From NCBI GenBank assembly GCA_039519185.1, contig CM076851.1:100809531-100873530 (forward strand): DNA of 64,000 nt, read 5' to 3'. Shown here piece by piece: positions 1 to 11,457 of this stretch (the stretch's first letter is position 1; each line of letters opens with the position of its first letter). Below the pieces are notes generated by a model that was given only the letters and a program-made list of their open reading frames with translations, was not told the origin of the DNA and searched no databases. The position numbers and the translations under genes were made by a program. The DNA comes from Astragalus membranaceus (Eukaryota; Streptophyta; Magnoliopsida; Fabales; Fabaceae).

Positions 1-866
1 TTGATGATGTTTGTGAATAAGTGACGATGAAAACCCAGTGACGTTTGAGGCCCGAAAGGCTAAGTGATGTTGTTGTGAGTAATTGTGAATTAACAGGTGC
101 TGTGCCTCTTGTGGTCAAATTGGTAAGTGACGGGTCACATAGTTGACCGTGATTGTGTGATTTGTGCGTGGTGCATGTTATAGTGTCTCATGCATCCCAT
201 ATGCATAAAAACCCAGTGACGTTTTGAGGCCCAAAAGGCTAAGTGACGATGAGGCCTTAATGGCTAACCGACGTTTGTGAAAATGTACCTCATGCATATG
301 CCCGCGAGTGGGTTGCACTTCATATGCTTACATGACATAGTGATGAGTAATGTAGTGATGTAATCGATGATTATGATGTGATTATTTTAGAGCTGTGACT
401 TGACTTATTATTTATCATGTGATTTATTATATGGATTGAATTGGACTCACCTTCTGTTTGAATGTTACCCCTATGCGGTAACGTGCAGGTGATCACGAGT
501 GAAGGACTAGGTACCTTCACTACTTCGAGTCGAGTCGTCACGCTCTGATACGTAGCACTCAGGGGGGGGGGGACGAACTTGATGTTTCTGAATGATTTCA
601 GCTGTTATGTTTTTGTTGACGATTCTGTTTTATTTTGTTATTCCGCTGCGTAGTTGGCTTTTATTGACGTTAAGTTTATTTGCGATGATAACTGTGTTTT
701 TGCGGTTCTCCTCTTAGTGACGTGCTACGTGATGCAGGATTGTTGTGTTTTGAGCTGTTTTCTTGAGAAGCATTATTTTATTGAAGTATGTGTAACATTC
801 CTCGTGCGAAACAAAGTTTTGAAAACTCTGATATTTTTTTCCAATTAAATTAATGGGTAGAAAACT
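1..866 (+). mobile_element. 3' part of a gypsy-type LTR (cut by window start)
   Basis: Reverse-complement relative of the LTR that begins at 62174: both share the tract with a crossing point near ttccgctgcgta, a long run of g before cgaacttgatg, and the segment ttattgaagtatgtgtaaca. Similarity ends at gggtagaaa near 860, where the expected terminal gggtgttaca is not recognisable. Orientation is inferred from the related solo LTR at 42322-44927. Three small repeats of the type gaggcc-loop-ggctaagtgacg lie at about 47-72, 225-247 and 250-272. No coding sequence is visible in it. Confidence 0.7.
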
Positions 867-869
867 GTC

Positions 870-1985
870 CAAGCATTTTTACGAGGTTGTTGAAGTAGCG
901 GCGGAGTCTGAGTATGCCACAAAAGCATTCCATAAGATGTTGCATCAATTTAGTTCTGAATTGCCAAACTTGGATCTTTTAATGGAAAATGTTAAACAAG
1001 TTTGAATGAAGAGTCAATCCCAATTAGTGCTCCTATGTGTCACAGTCCATTGAGGGTAAAACGTAAAGGTCGTCCTCCGAGTAACAGAAAAATAGCTACT
1101 ATTGATCGAGAAAGTTGGTCAATGAAGAAGCGAACCAAGCGAGCTGATGACAAAAACATTACGAAGGTCAGTGTTGTAGCGGTGGCTATTTATGTATTAA
1201 CCATGAAACACCCTATGACATGCATGTTAATGTTTTTTGTATAATGTGTAGGAGGGCAATGTTGGAGTGGCTGGTCATCAAATCAATAGCGACATTTCTG
1301 TTGAATCAACTGTTGAGGTTATAACTGGCGAGGGTGTGATCGATGCAACTACTTTGGTTCGTGTCCACTATAAGATTTTATTAAATGTGTAGAGTTTGTA
1401 ATGGTGTATTTGTAGATGGATTAATTTGATCCGTTAGACAATTCCCGAAACATTTATTTAGACAATTGTTGAGTTGAAATTGTAACTTTATATGATAAAT
1501 TTGTACATTTATGAGTAGAGTCAATGGGATTGACTCATTTTATAACACGTGGAGTTGTTTGTATCAAATGATCGTGTCTATTTCCACTTACGTTGTGGTT
1601 TTAAGTTGTGCATTTTTCTTCATTTAATGAATTTAGTTATTTGGCAATTGCGTATAAATTAAGTTAGATATATTTAACTTGTTTAATATTTCCTCTATAC
1701 AGTCAGGGAGTGTATATTTCAGTACAAATGCTGGAGGGTCAGAATTCATGTCCAACCGTTGGGCTTCTCAATGTCCAACCATTGCACAACCATCTAATTT
1801 GGGATTAGACAACTCTCATATTTCTTCCTCACAGGCATGTGATTTAAATGTCCGTCAAGTTGTTGTGCATATTTTTGTTTTGCATGTTTCTAAATAAATG
1901 GTTTTTAATAGGTTGGAGGTCACATTTCATTCATGAAACTTTTGTCAAACGTCGAAATAGACTTCCCGGGACTGTCACAATTGTC
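870..1985 (+). pseudogene. FAR1/FHY3-like (MULE transposase-related) gene, 3' exons
   Basis: Three or four exon-like pieces read on the plus strand. The first (about 866-1170) encodes a segment starting KHFYEVVEVAAESEYATKAF, then after a one-base frameshift near 1003 a basic stretch with SPLRVKRKGRPPSNRK. That (V)(R/K)xKGRPPSxR pattern is typical of the C-terminus of FAR1-related proteins, which derive from Mutator-like transposases. A donor follows at aag|gtcagt (about 1167). Further pieces are EGNVGVAGHQINSDISVEST (about 1252-1400), SGSVYFSTNAGGSEF (about 1704-1833, bounded by acag and cag|gcatg) and VGGHISFMKLLSNVEIDF (about 1913-1985). The 5' part, including the FAR1 zinc finger and the transposase core, is absent because an LTR abuts it. 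Family call rests on the short KGRPP motif and is moderate. It could be a remnant of a real MULE transposase rather than a domesticated gene. Confidence 0.45.
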
Positions 1986-2307
1986 TACAAATCCGTGACA
2001 TTTTACCCCATATAACTTTTATTTGTAACTAAAACATGTATGTATGTTTTGATTTAAATAGGTTTAAATTCCTTAAACTTGATGTATATGGCATAAAGTT
2101 ACTTTTTTGCTACACGTTGTTTAGACATCGTGTAACCCTCTAAGGTTTAGGGAAAACCCTTTACCCACTTTTTTGTTGTAACTAAGCATCTATGTAGTTT
2201 TTGATTTGTATTGGTATAAATGCCATAAAGTTTATGTATATTGGGGGGTTGCCTCACATTTTATGTAATTGAACAGGTTTGTCAAATTTGACAAAAACTT
2301 ACATTAC

Positions 2308-3130
2308 AGGTTGGTCAAGTGTTTGCAAAACTTGGGTAATTCTGAGGTATGGTTGGTAATATGGTTAAAATGAGAAATTTTGTCATTTAATGAAAATGAC
2401 ATGTGGGCTACTTATAAGTAAAACTTGGGTAATTATGAAGGTAGTTTGGTTATCAGACAGAATATGAAAGTTTACATTTAATTTCAACAGTTGATGGGTC
2501 TGAAACTAGGCCTATTGTGGACCTAACTTATTTGTAATGATCAGTTTCAAATGAAAATAATTAATATCCCAGGTTGGTCAAATGTTTGCAAAACTTGGGT
2601 AATTCTGAGGTATGGTTGGTAATATGGTTAAAATGAGAAATTTTGTCATTTAATGAAAATGACATGTGGGCTACTTATATGTAAAACTTGGGTAATTCTG
2701 AAGGTAGTTTGGTTATCAGACAGAACATGAAAGTTTACATTTAATTTCAACAGTCGATTTCATTGTGCTTACTCAATGGGTCTCATCCCACTTATTTGGT
2801 ACCCATACGAAGTCAATGGACAGGTTCACAAGGAAAAAAATTAAAATAATTATTTAGTTAATTACAAATAATACGTTGGTTATATTTATAAAAAAAATGG
2901 ATAATTGTGAAGCCTGGTTGGTGATATGGTCCAAAATAAGAAAGTAGCTGTCATTTTAAGTGTAATGGTCAGTTGCAAATGAAATTACCCAAATTTTCCA
3001 GGTTGATCACATGTTCGCAACACTTGGGTAATTCTGAGGTATGGTTGGTAATATAGTTAATATTTATAAGTCGTTGGTTAAATTTAAAACAAAGATGGGT
3101 AATTTTGAGGTGGAGTTGGTGATATAGTTA
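2308..3130 (+). repeat. 264-bp direct repeat plus scattered TGGGTAATT motifs
   Basis: About 180 bp at 2308-2490 recurs nearly unchanged at 2573-2755, with starts 264-265 bp apart. A third partial copy lies at about 3000-3060. Within and beyond the copies a core of the form aaacttgggtaatt followed by gaggt and ggttggt occurs about seven times (near 2330, 2420, 2595, 2686, 2897, 3027 and 3097). The same core occurs in inverted orientation in the 76-bp array at 5846-6432. The stretch 1990-2300 before it is AT-rich and shows nothing I can name. Confidence 0.8.
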
Positions 3131-3982
3131 AATGTTTTTCTCATCAAATTGTCAAAAAAAAAATCTCACGACAGGCACGAAAATGTCCACAACCGTTGGA
3201 TTAAGTTGCCACTTCTATTCGCTTTTACCCATCGCTTACTTCATCAAATTGTCCAGAAGGTTATCGTATTATTTCTTCTTCAACCCATCTCTCAAGTTCT
3301 TCAACCCATCGAATCCATGGAACCAAACGTGAATCTCTCAAGTCGTACTGTCGCTGTGAGGAACCAAACGTGAATGCTCCCTACCTCCATCACTGTGAGG
3401 AAGACTGTTGTACCGTCGCTGCCACGGACTCTTCATCGCCCCATCGCCACCTCTTCTCCCATCGGCAAAAGATTGCTTGGTTCTTGCGAAGCCATCAACG
3501 CTAACACACTACGACGAACACACTTCGATCATTTTCTCTTTCGGGTGAGCTCTAATTTTTTAAAACCCCTAATTTGATTAACCCTAATTTCTTAAACAGT
3601 GAACTGCTGATTGCCGTTTTTTGAACCCAAAAAACTTACTTCAGTTAGAACATGAAAAATGTTAATAAAGGTCTCCAACACACTTTAGTTAATATGTAGT
3701 TCCTTTACCACAGTGCTTCTAAACGAGTATAAATTTAGGAGATGTATCAAGTATGTGAGAAAACTTGACCGTATTTACCATACATGATTGGTATTAGTTC
3801 CTCCTATGCTCTCAACAAATAGTTTTGGATATTGGATATGGGTGTGTACGTGTGTAGTTATCTGCTAGTTCTGGATATTTCATCGTAACCTTTATTTTTT
3901 TTTTATTTTTCTTATATAATTTGGATATTATTTGATCTCTTGTATGTTTGATGATTTTGTGACACATATACAGTTTCAATAC
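3131..3982 (+). other. Leader and first-intron region of the next gene copy
   Basis: A pyrimidine- and CG-richer stretch (about 3200-3560) resembles a plant 5' untranslated exon. It is followed by a likely donor at tcgg|gtgagc (about 3543) and an AT-rich intron up to the ATG at 3983. Short open frames here have no recognisable similarity. No TATA box could be assigned with confidence. Confidence 0.35.
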
Positions 3983-5597
3983 ATGATGACCAGTCGGACT
4001 TTAGACGCTACTTCCTCAAAATCTAAAAAAGTGCGTATTATGGCGACTAGTTTGACTTTGTGTAATTGTTGTCGTTACATGTACACCACTGACAGTTTTG
4101 TTGATCATATTTTTCTAGATTCGTGTGCGACATCGTTGTACAACAGAATGGATCGACAAAGTTAATCAAAATCTTTTAAGTGTACAAAAGCAAATGATTA
4201 ATGCAATACCATTTAAATGGTTGATGTTATTGCCTGAGAAAATAAATATATCTGGTATATTGTTAGAAGAATTAGCACGACGTTGGGATAAATAAAGGGG
4301 GGGGGGGTTTAGAATACGGTCTAGGTATGTTGATTTTACTCCACTAGATGTTTGTTATGCGATAGGACTTGGAATAGTGGGTAACGATGTGGAATTCGTG
4401 GACGACCTTAGTTCACATACCATAACTTTGGTTGAAGGAAGAAAAACTACCTTAGCAGAAATTTATGAAAAACTGACCACCCTCTCTGCCGATCAAGATG
4501 TTGACGATTTTTGTAGGCTGTATATACTGCTTGCAATGGAAGAGTTTTTATTCCCCAACACATCCCCTGGCATTTCTTGTGGGTGCATTAAGTTGTTGGA
4601 TGATCTAGATTCCCTTGTGACATTTAATTGGGGACTTGCAGTCTATGATTATTTGGTTCAGAATTTGAATAAAGTCACCAGTTCTTTGGAAGAATCAAAT
4701 AGCCCTAGAACATTGTATGTTAGTGGGTGTGTAGTTGTATTGCAGGTATTTTGTTTAGTTATTTTCTGTGTAGTCATTAAGTTTGTAACAATTAATTTAA
4801 TTTTGTTCTCCAATTCTGATCAAGTTTCATTACTTTATAGGTCTGGGGACTTGAACATGTTTGACCACACCACAAGATAAGTCCCAAAGTTGATTAATTC
4901 TTTCCCCGTTGTTTGAAGTGGCAGGATGTTTGGCTTTTAAAGGAAAGCCTATTGGATGCATTTGAGATAAACTAGGTAACCATGATCATTCGGTGAGCAT
5001 AATTTATCTACATGGCATAACACTAAATGATATTTGACACACTAAACTGTTCATAATGGTTCATTGTTACAAGGTTTATCACCAGTTGACTGCAACAGAA
5101 GAAGTTGCTTTTTATGAAGTGAGACAAGCCTTAACTGAGGCACCAGATGGATTTGTCTCATCGAGACAGTGGTCAGCTGAAATGATTAATTTGATTATCT
5201 ACAATGAACAACTGCAGGCCGAGCACAGAGCACTTGATGAAAGAATATATTGCAAGCTGAAAGGGAATTGTGTGACCTACACAACTTACCTCATGAGGAA
5301 AAGGAGGCTCTTCAACAAACAATAGCTGAACTTGAACGACAATTAAAAGAAACAAAGAACGCAAGAAACTTGACTCCTTCCCTTGCAAAAGAAGCAAAAC
5401 AAGGATATTCCCCGGTTAGCACCCAAGGAAAGATGGGTGAACCATCTGGTCCCATACTACATGATAACCACCATGAAGAGTCAAATGTTTACACTCGTAG
5501 ACTTCAGAATCCAAGAATTATAAAAAGTAGTGCAGCAATCCAAACACCATATAAGACTTATGGTGTTTCAAAGAAGGAGAAAAATCAGAGGAAATGA
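3983..5597 (+). pseudogene. Paralogue of the Ulp1-like gene N-terminal domain, with coiled-coil tail; broken
   Basis: Exon 1 is 3983-4030 (16 codons, donor gtgcgt). Exon 2 is 4119-4745, exactly 627 bp and in the same phase as the 627-bp exon 2 of the minus-strand gene at 17883-18509. Shared landmarks are NISGILLEELARRWD against NISGVLLRDVLRRWD, LDVCYAIGLGIVG against LDVCFGLGLRIVG, and DDFCRLYILLA against EEFCRLYLLLA. Exon 3 is about 4841-4975 (VWGLEH against IWTVEH). Exon 4, from about 5074, encodes YHQLTATEEVAFYEVRQAL and, after a frameshift near 5250, a charged coiled coil (HEEKEALQQTIAELERQL) ending KKEKNQRK at 5597. No protease domain follows. Breaks seen: TAA at 4293-4295 beside an 11-G run, TGA at 4862, further stops in exon 3, and the exon 4 frameshift. 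I cannot name the N-terminal domain securely; it belongs to the plant proteins often linked to Ulp1-like peptidases. Confidence 0.7.
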
Positions 5598-5787
5598 CAT
5601 AGCATAGTGCTTTCAATGTGTAGAACATGTCATTTGGATTTTTTGTCATTCGGATTGCTAATTAGGAAGTTGGAGTTTGATTTCAATGTGTATGACTTGG
5701 CATAGTGCTTTTGTTAGCTGTGTACTGTGCAAGTTATAACACTATTATTTTTATTCCAACGCAACAAGTAGATTATCTCTGATTCAA

Positions 5788-5833
5788 TGCTTAGAATCTA
5801 ATTATATCTGATTCCCAACAGAGGCCTATTATG
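5788..5833 (+). repeat. 46-bp direct repeat, left copy
   Basis: The stretch beginning atgcttagaatctaatt and ending aggcctattat recurs at 6488-6533 with one difference (aaca against agca). The two copies bracket the 76-bp minisatellite. They may mark an ancestral duplication that created the array, or the edges of an inserted segment. Confidence 0.85.
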
Positions 5834-5845
5834 GTCTTTTCCTGT

Positions 5846-6432
5846 AATTTTAGAATTCCAAAACCCAAGCCAACCTCACAAAGCAATTACCCAGGTTTCG
5901 TGTTTTAGAATCTAAAAACCCAAGCCAATCTCGCAAATCAATTACCCAGGTTTCGTGAGCAACTAACCAACCCTGTAATTTTAGAATTCCAAGACCCAAG
6001 CCAACCTCGCAAAGCAATTACCCAGGTTTCGTGAGCAACTAACCAACCCTGTAATTTTAGAATCTAAAAACCCAAGCCAACCTCGCAAAGCAATTACCCA
6101 GGTTTCATGAGCAACTAACCAACCCTGTAGTTTTAGAATCTAAAAACCCAAGCCAACCTCGCAAAGCAATTACCCAGGTTTCGTGCGCAACTAACCAACC
6201 CTGTAATTTTAGAATTCCAAGACCCAAGCCAACCTCGCAAAGCAATTACCCAGGTTTCGTGAGCAACTAACCAACCCTGTAATTTTAGAATTCCAAGACC
6301 CAAGCCAACCTCGCAACGCAATTACCCAGGTTTCGTGAGCAACTAACCAACCCTGTAATTTTAGAATCTAAAAACCCAAGCCAACCTCGCAAAGCAATTA
6401 CCCAGGTTTCGTGAGCAACTAACCAACCCATG
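5846..6432. repeat. 76-bp minisatellite, about 7 full units
   Basis: The anchor ccctgtaatttt (last copy altered) recurs at 5971, 6047, 6123, 6199, 6275, 6351 and 6427, an exact 76-bp spacing. Units differ by a few bases, for example gaattcc against gaatctaa. The first unit is shorter: the part carrying gagcaactaaccaac is missing. On the minus strand each unit contains aaacctgggtaatt then gaggttgg, which matches the core of the plus-strand repeats at 2308-3130. The array lies between the 3' ends of two convergent related gene copies. Confidence 0.95.
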
Positions 6433-6487
6433 TAAATACAATTTTTTTTTGCAAAACTATGACTTCATTAACTTGGGACACAAATTC

Positions 6488-6533
6488 AATGCTTAGAATC
6501 TAATTATATCTGATTCCCAGCAGAGGCCTATTA
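6488..6533 (+). repeat. 46-bp direct repeat, right copy
   Basis: Partner of 5788-5833 on the other side of the minisatellite. The sequence continues into an AT-rich stretch up to the end of the minus-strand gene region. Confidence 0.85.
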
Positions 6534-6683
6534 TATTGCATTGGGATATAGCTAATGAATTTCATTAAACTTCGATCCATAAAAATACAATTTCCTCAAC
6601 TTACATGTTACAACTAAAACAACATCATCATCAACTACCAAGAGATACAACGATTAATTTGACAAATTAATCCGATCAACAAA

Positions 6684-6935
6684 TTAACTAAAATTGCCAC
6701 ATTGATAAACTTCCCAGCTAAGAAAATCATTGTGATTCAATATCTGGAAAGCCTCTTGGTGAAACTCAGATTCTTCATCCATCATTCTCTTATATTGCCA
6801 AGCTTCCATTTGCATTGCTGATAAGGTATATCCCCAGAAATCTGCATCATTCTCCTTAACAGGTTCGGCTTATGCATCATTACTCATATCAAAGTCCAGA
6901 ATAAAATCATCACTTCCAGTGAGTCCTTCAGCCTC
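6684..6935 (-). pseudogene. Open segment beyond the Ulp1-like stop codon, unrecognised
   Basis: Minus-strand reading frame with YFRILEAEGLTGSDDF, an in-frame TAA, then ENDADFWGYTLSAMQMEAWQ and HQEAFQILNHNDFLSWEVYQ, ending at a TAA at 6684-6686. Composition looks coding (acidic and aromatic, with an amphipathic pattern). It may be a further 3' exon of the Ulp1-like gene or a fragment of another gene. I do not recognise the family. Confidence 0.35.
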
Positions 6936-7196
6936 CAGAATTCTGAAATACCTTGTTGACATCATTTATCAGTTACCTTTTAATATTATCATGTCCCTAA
7001 AATCAAATCTTGTGGAATGTTTGCTTTTTCTAATACCTCCGCCCTATACATATTTCTTGGATGAAGTACCCATTTCAAAACAAAGTCTTGGCGAAATTTA
7101 ACTACATCATCCTAAACAAAAGACATGCATGTTAATATATATGCATTGTTCCCATAACATTTCAAATACATAAACATAAAAATATTAATCATTTAC

Positions 7197-7733
7197 CTGT
7201 GAGTAGTACGGCATCGTTCCTTCACCGTTCCACAGTTTCAAGTATTTCAAAACATACATCCCACAATCATGACTGTATTGGAAGGGAATATGGATTTCTA
7301 GACATGAACATAAAGAGAATGAAAATCTATTATGAACATAACATTTATACAACAAACCATGTAAAATGACTTACCCATTCTGTTGTTTGGGCATGTTTTC
7401 ATAAACGGTCTTCAGAGAAATATTAACGTATTCCCATCCAACAACGTAACTCAACAAATCTTCAAAACGAATGTGCTAAAAATTCACAATTAGCAAGGTT
7501 GTCAAAATTAAGTAGAAGGCCTTCAAATCAAAGAGACCAAAAATGAGGTGGTCAAACTAGACTAGACTAGAAAATAATAAAGTGTTAGAATAAGACACTA
7601 CCATGGCATTATCAACCAACAACCAAGACTAGTTTCGTTCATGTGCCAAGGAGTCCAACACGTACATCTTCCTTTCGTGTTGAACTACCACGTAGCACAC
7701 CCAGTGTTCATTGTAACAGGCAGGTGCAAAAAT
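7197..7733 (-). other. Catalytic core of the Ulp1-like gene
   Basis: Three exons hold the active site. The His codon of EHW is at 7704-7706, the Asp codon of VLDSL at 7653-7655, and the Cys codon of HDCGMYV at 7263-7265, with the expected Gln a few residues earlier (QQNGHDC). The Gln and Cys are joined only if the acceptor at aatacag|tcatg (7272) is used, which restores phase exactly. The TAG at 7629-7631 lies between Asp and Cys and would truncate the enzyme before its nucleophile. Confidence 0.75.
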
Positions 7734-9085
7734 CTAAGACATTTATAAATAAATTATTAGGTAATATTCATAATAAATATACGTACAACAAAAATCTGTT
7801 AACTCCAACTACACACTTACCATATTGGAAGACCTTAACACATCCATGGGGGTTGACTTCAATTCTTTCAATGAAACATGTTTGAAATACTGTCGTAAAG
7901 TCCATCTTTTTTGGATGCCGCCTTCCAACGATTGTAATTCTTTGATCATTTCCGCCTACATTATAAAATCAATATCGTCATGATAACTATATTAACCAAA
8001 TAATTTTTAAACTCAAATCCTTGCAAAACAACGAATTTAAGGTTTCCTCACAGCCTAGAATGAATTAAATAGGAAACGGGTCAGAAAACCGTCCAATTCT
8101 TCTTCCATCAACATCGGCGAAACAAAACAGAATAGCTGAAAACCAAATTTGACCCTAAAATTAAACTTCATAACCAAAATTAGAAAAACAAATGAAATTC
8201 ACAAAATTAAATTCACAAATCTAATTCAATAATGTACCAAGTTGTCCACCCATTTCCTTGGTGCAAGGCTTTCGAGAGACATTCTTGTAAGAATGTGGTC
8301 ATCCAACCTAACCAATGTTCTGCATTAATTAGAACAAGCACGTTGTCAAAAATTGTACTCATTCGCATCTAATGTTTTCAAGTAGCTTCCAGTTATAAAT
8401 TCTAAAAAGAATTAACACGTACTCGCTCGCCGTTGTCGATTTGCTTGGGCGGGTGCAAAATTTGTACAAAGAATACAACAATTTATTCAATTTCTTTGGA
8501 TCTCTTGTCGCCGTTGTGGCATTTGCTACAGTAGGTGCATAGGACGCTTCTGGGACATTATGACTTACACCAATTTCATTGGTTGATGATGCCCTTCTAT
8601 AATCTTTTGTTTTAAAGACTTTGATTTTACCCTCAACGGTCGAAAGCCTAATGTTAATCTCCTTTTCTTTGGTAAATGTCCCTTCACGATATCCCCTTTG
8701 AATCTCCTCAATAGCTTCATTGAGGACTTCATTTGATTGATCTCCTTCTCTTAACGGCACAACCTCAACAAACTAATAACAAAAATATAATATCAATTCA
8801 CAAATAAAAAAAACATTCATAAATCATGTTCATTTGTAGTCAACCAAAGCATTAACCAATTTCAATAATTTAGGAAAGTAAACACTAAATGAATCAAACT
8901 AAAGACGTTGCAGCTAACCTTTTTGCTTTCAAATATTCTACCAACTATACACTTTCCCGACGGCACGTCAAACCAACCTAAAAACCGTGGAAAACGTGTA
9001 TTTTGTGGATTAGGCCGCAACAATAAGTGTTCAACGGTCCAAATCTACATATCACAAAATAGATTAAACAATCAAATTTATATTT

Positions 9086-11457
9086 TGTAACACCCCGGTA
9101 TTTTTATCGAGTAAAAATACCCAAGTGAACCATTCCTAAAACATCAGAGTTATATTTCCTGTTTAAATACTGAACACCACTATAAAATTTTCACTGAATA
9201 ACAACAAAACAGTCTTAAACATAAATAAGACCATAAATCATCAGTGAAATACAGTGTTCAATATCGTACAAGAAAGCGGAAAATAAATACATAACGCTAA
9301 AGACAAAATGTCTTGATACACAGATAACAAGGAAAGATATATACATAAGAATAAAGCTAAGTCTTCAGTAACCATCCGAGTACCACCTACTCGTGCCTCT
9401 TGGATCTCCGCTTTCCCTGTTTATCAGTAAAACAACAACATATAAACAATGAGATACAATCTCAGTGAGTTCTACCGAGACCCCTATCTACACTCTCGGT
9501 TCAATTATGAATCCTATTTAACTTAACACGACACCGACTGCAATCCAGTGCTAAATCCCGGTGAACCGTATTATAGGACTTTCTTTCATTCGTGGTTTAA
9601 TTTAACCACGTGAATTTTAATTCAACACGACACCGACTGCAATCCAGTGCTAAATCCCGGTGAACGTCTTAAGACTCAGTACGGCACCGACTGCAATCCT
9701 GTGCTAAATCCCGGTGAACCGTACAGTACGACACCGACTGCAATCCAGTGCTAAATCCCGGTGTATCGTACGACAAAACTTTCAACATAACACCGACTGC
9801 AATCCTGTGCTGAATCCCGGTGAACCCCCTTACCAATAGTACTTTCCCTAATGGCACGGAGCCTAGGGTAGGGGATCATGACTGCCCCGCCTAGTATGTT
9901 AACATGAGTCGTCACCCAAACTCGATATAATATATATATCTACAATCATATGAACATTTAGTTCATTTACATTCAGACCAATAATTGAACATAACACCCG
10001 TATCGGGCCGTTTCCAATAGTCGATATAATCTATATATCGTGAATCGTAGACCGGTTTAGACAATAAATAATAATTATTCCGCGTCAGTTATACCATACC
10101 ACGTAGGACTCATAGTCCGTTTTCTTTTCGATAAAAACATGTCCTCACACGTATACTATATTTCGGTTTTTCGAAACGATTTGGACATCAAAAGTATTTT
10201 ATAAAACTCTTTTGAAACATACACAAAATCATGGCATTATAAGCCTAATATCATTAAATAAGGGTTAGGAAAGGATTGGGAGAGGATTGGAATCGATCGG
10301 GATCGTTTCGGGCAAATTTGGAAAACTTGGACAGAACGCTGCGCACGGACCGTGCTCCCATACGCACGGGTCGTGCGCGCTTTTATAAAAATTTGCGAAA
10401 TAGAAACAACCAGACGCACGGTTCGTGCGCATTTGACAGCATTCTATTTTCATTCCGCTTTGCGTTTCTCGTCGTTCCGATCAATTCCGATCACTTCCGG
10501 TACCTGTTCCAGTCCAATCCTAACACCAAAATAGTACAAAAACATATCCAACGTCCTCAGTCGATCAACCAATCTAATCAAAGACTCAACACATTCTATT
10601 TTCATCAAAATTCGACATATTTAAAAATAATGGTTTTTGACTCAAAATTTTCCGAAATCAAATCACTAAAAATTCCATTTCAACACGACTCAACCCGAGA
10701 CTCGCTCCGATCAATTCCTAACCCGAATCAGACAGTATCAAGAAATATTCCAGTCCAGCGAAAGCGATAAAACATTAAATCAATTAATTCGAAACGTAAA
10801 ATCCTAAACGTGAGGAGAACTCACCTGTCGTGATGAAAATCACGAAACACCGAGACTTTCCGTGAAAACGCTTTTCTGACATAACCGCACGAACACCATC
10901 CAAAGCTTTCCTTGGAGCTTGAACAACAAAAACCTCTATTTCCTCTTAAATTCGAAAATGGTGGATTTGAGGAGAGTGAGTTGATGATGAAGATTTTGGT
11001 ACCAAATCGAAGAGGGAGTAACGCTGAACGTTTTTCGTGTTGGAAGGAAGTCGTTTTGATGAACCGAAACCTTCCCTTTTTCCTCTTCTTCCTCCTCACC
11101 CTTTCTTTCTCTTTTCTCTCCTTTTCTCTCTTTTCCTTCTCTGTTTCTCTTCTCTCGCTGCTTTCTTTCTTTTCTTTCTTTCTTTTTATTAATTCTTTTC
11201 TTCTCTTCACTCACACACATACACGCACACACACACACATTTATTTAATATATAAGTGTTAACGTGGTCCAATTACCATATTGATCCAAATCTCTTATTT
11301 CGATTCCAAAACTTTCTTGACCCGTATTATCCGGTTAACGATCTGCTGACAACCAATAAATAATTTTAGCACTCATTAAATTTACCAGTCAAGTACTAAA
11401 TTAATTTAATTGGATTAACACCCAAATAATTCTACTAATTATTTTGAGGGTGTTACA
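9086..11457 (-). repeat. E1 3' LTR (2372 bp)
   Basis: Matches 15192-17833 but lacks 250 bp (corresponding to 17021-17270) and a 24-bp GC-rich unit (gcacgg-tcgtgcgc type), and has 4 bp more of the CA microsatellite near 11219-11240. Scattered substitutions also separate the two LTRs. It contains a pyrimidine-rich tract on the plus strand (about 11085-11215), hence purine-rich in the transcript, and the hairpin array at 9528-9822. No genuine protein is encoded; its open frames are low-complexity shadows. Confidence 0.95.
9528..9822 (-). repeat. Hairpin array in E1 3' LTR
   Basis: Five copies of a unit with caccg-actgcaatcc-agtgctaaatcc-cggtg. The inner stem is caccg/cggtg. Outer stems differ between units but pair: gtacgg/ccgtac (third unit) and gtacga/tcgtac (fourth unit). 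An unrelated small inverted repeat cgtggtt/aaccacg lies between units 1 and 2. The array is close to the PBS-proximal end of the LTR. Confidence 0.85.

Noticed and set aside
7272..7297. Acceptor at tgtctag|aaatcc for the Cys exon of the Ulp1-like gene
   Set aside because: Would shift the frame into a stop; the acceptor at aatacag|tcatg gives the canonical QQNGHDCG motif in phase.
9528..9822. Regularly repeated units with variable spacers resembling a CRISPR array
   Set aside because: Plant retrotransposon LTR; units are hairpins with irregular spacing and there are no cas genes.
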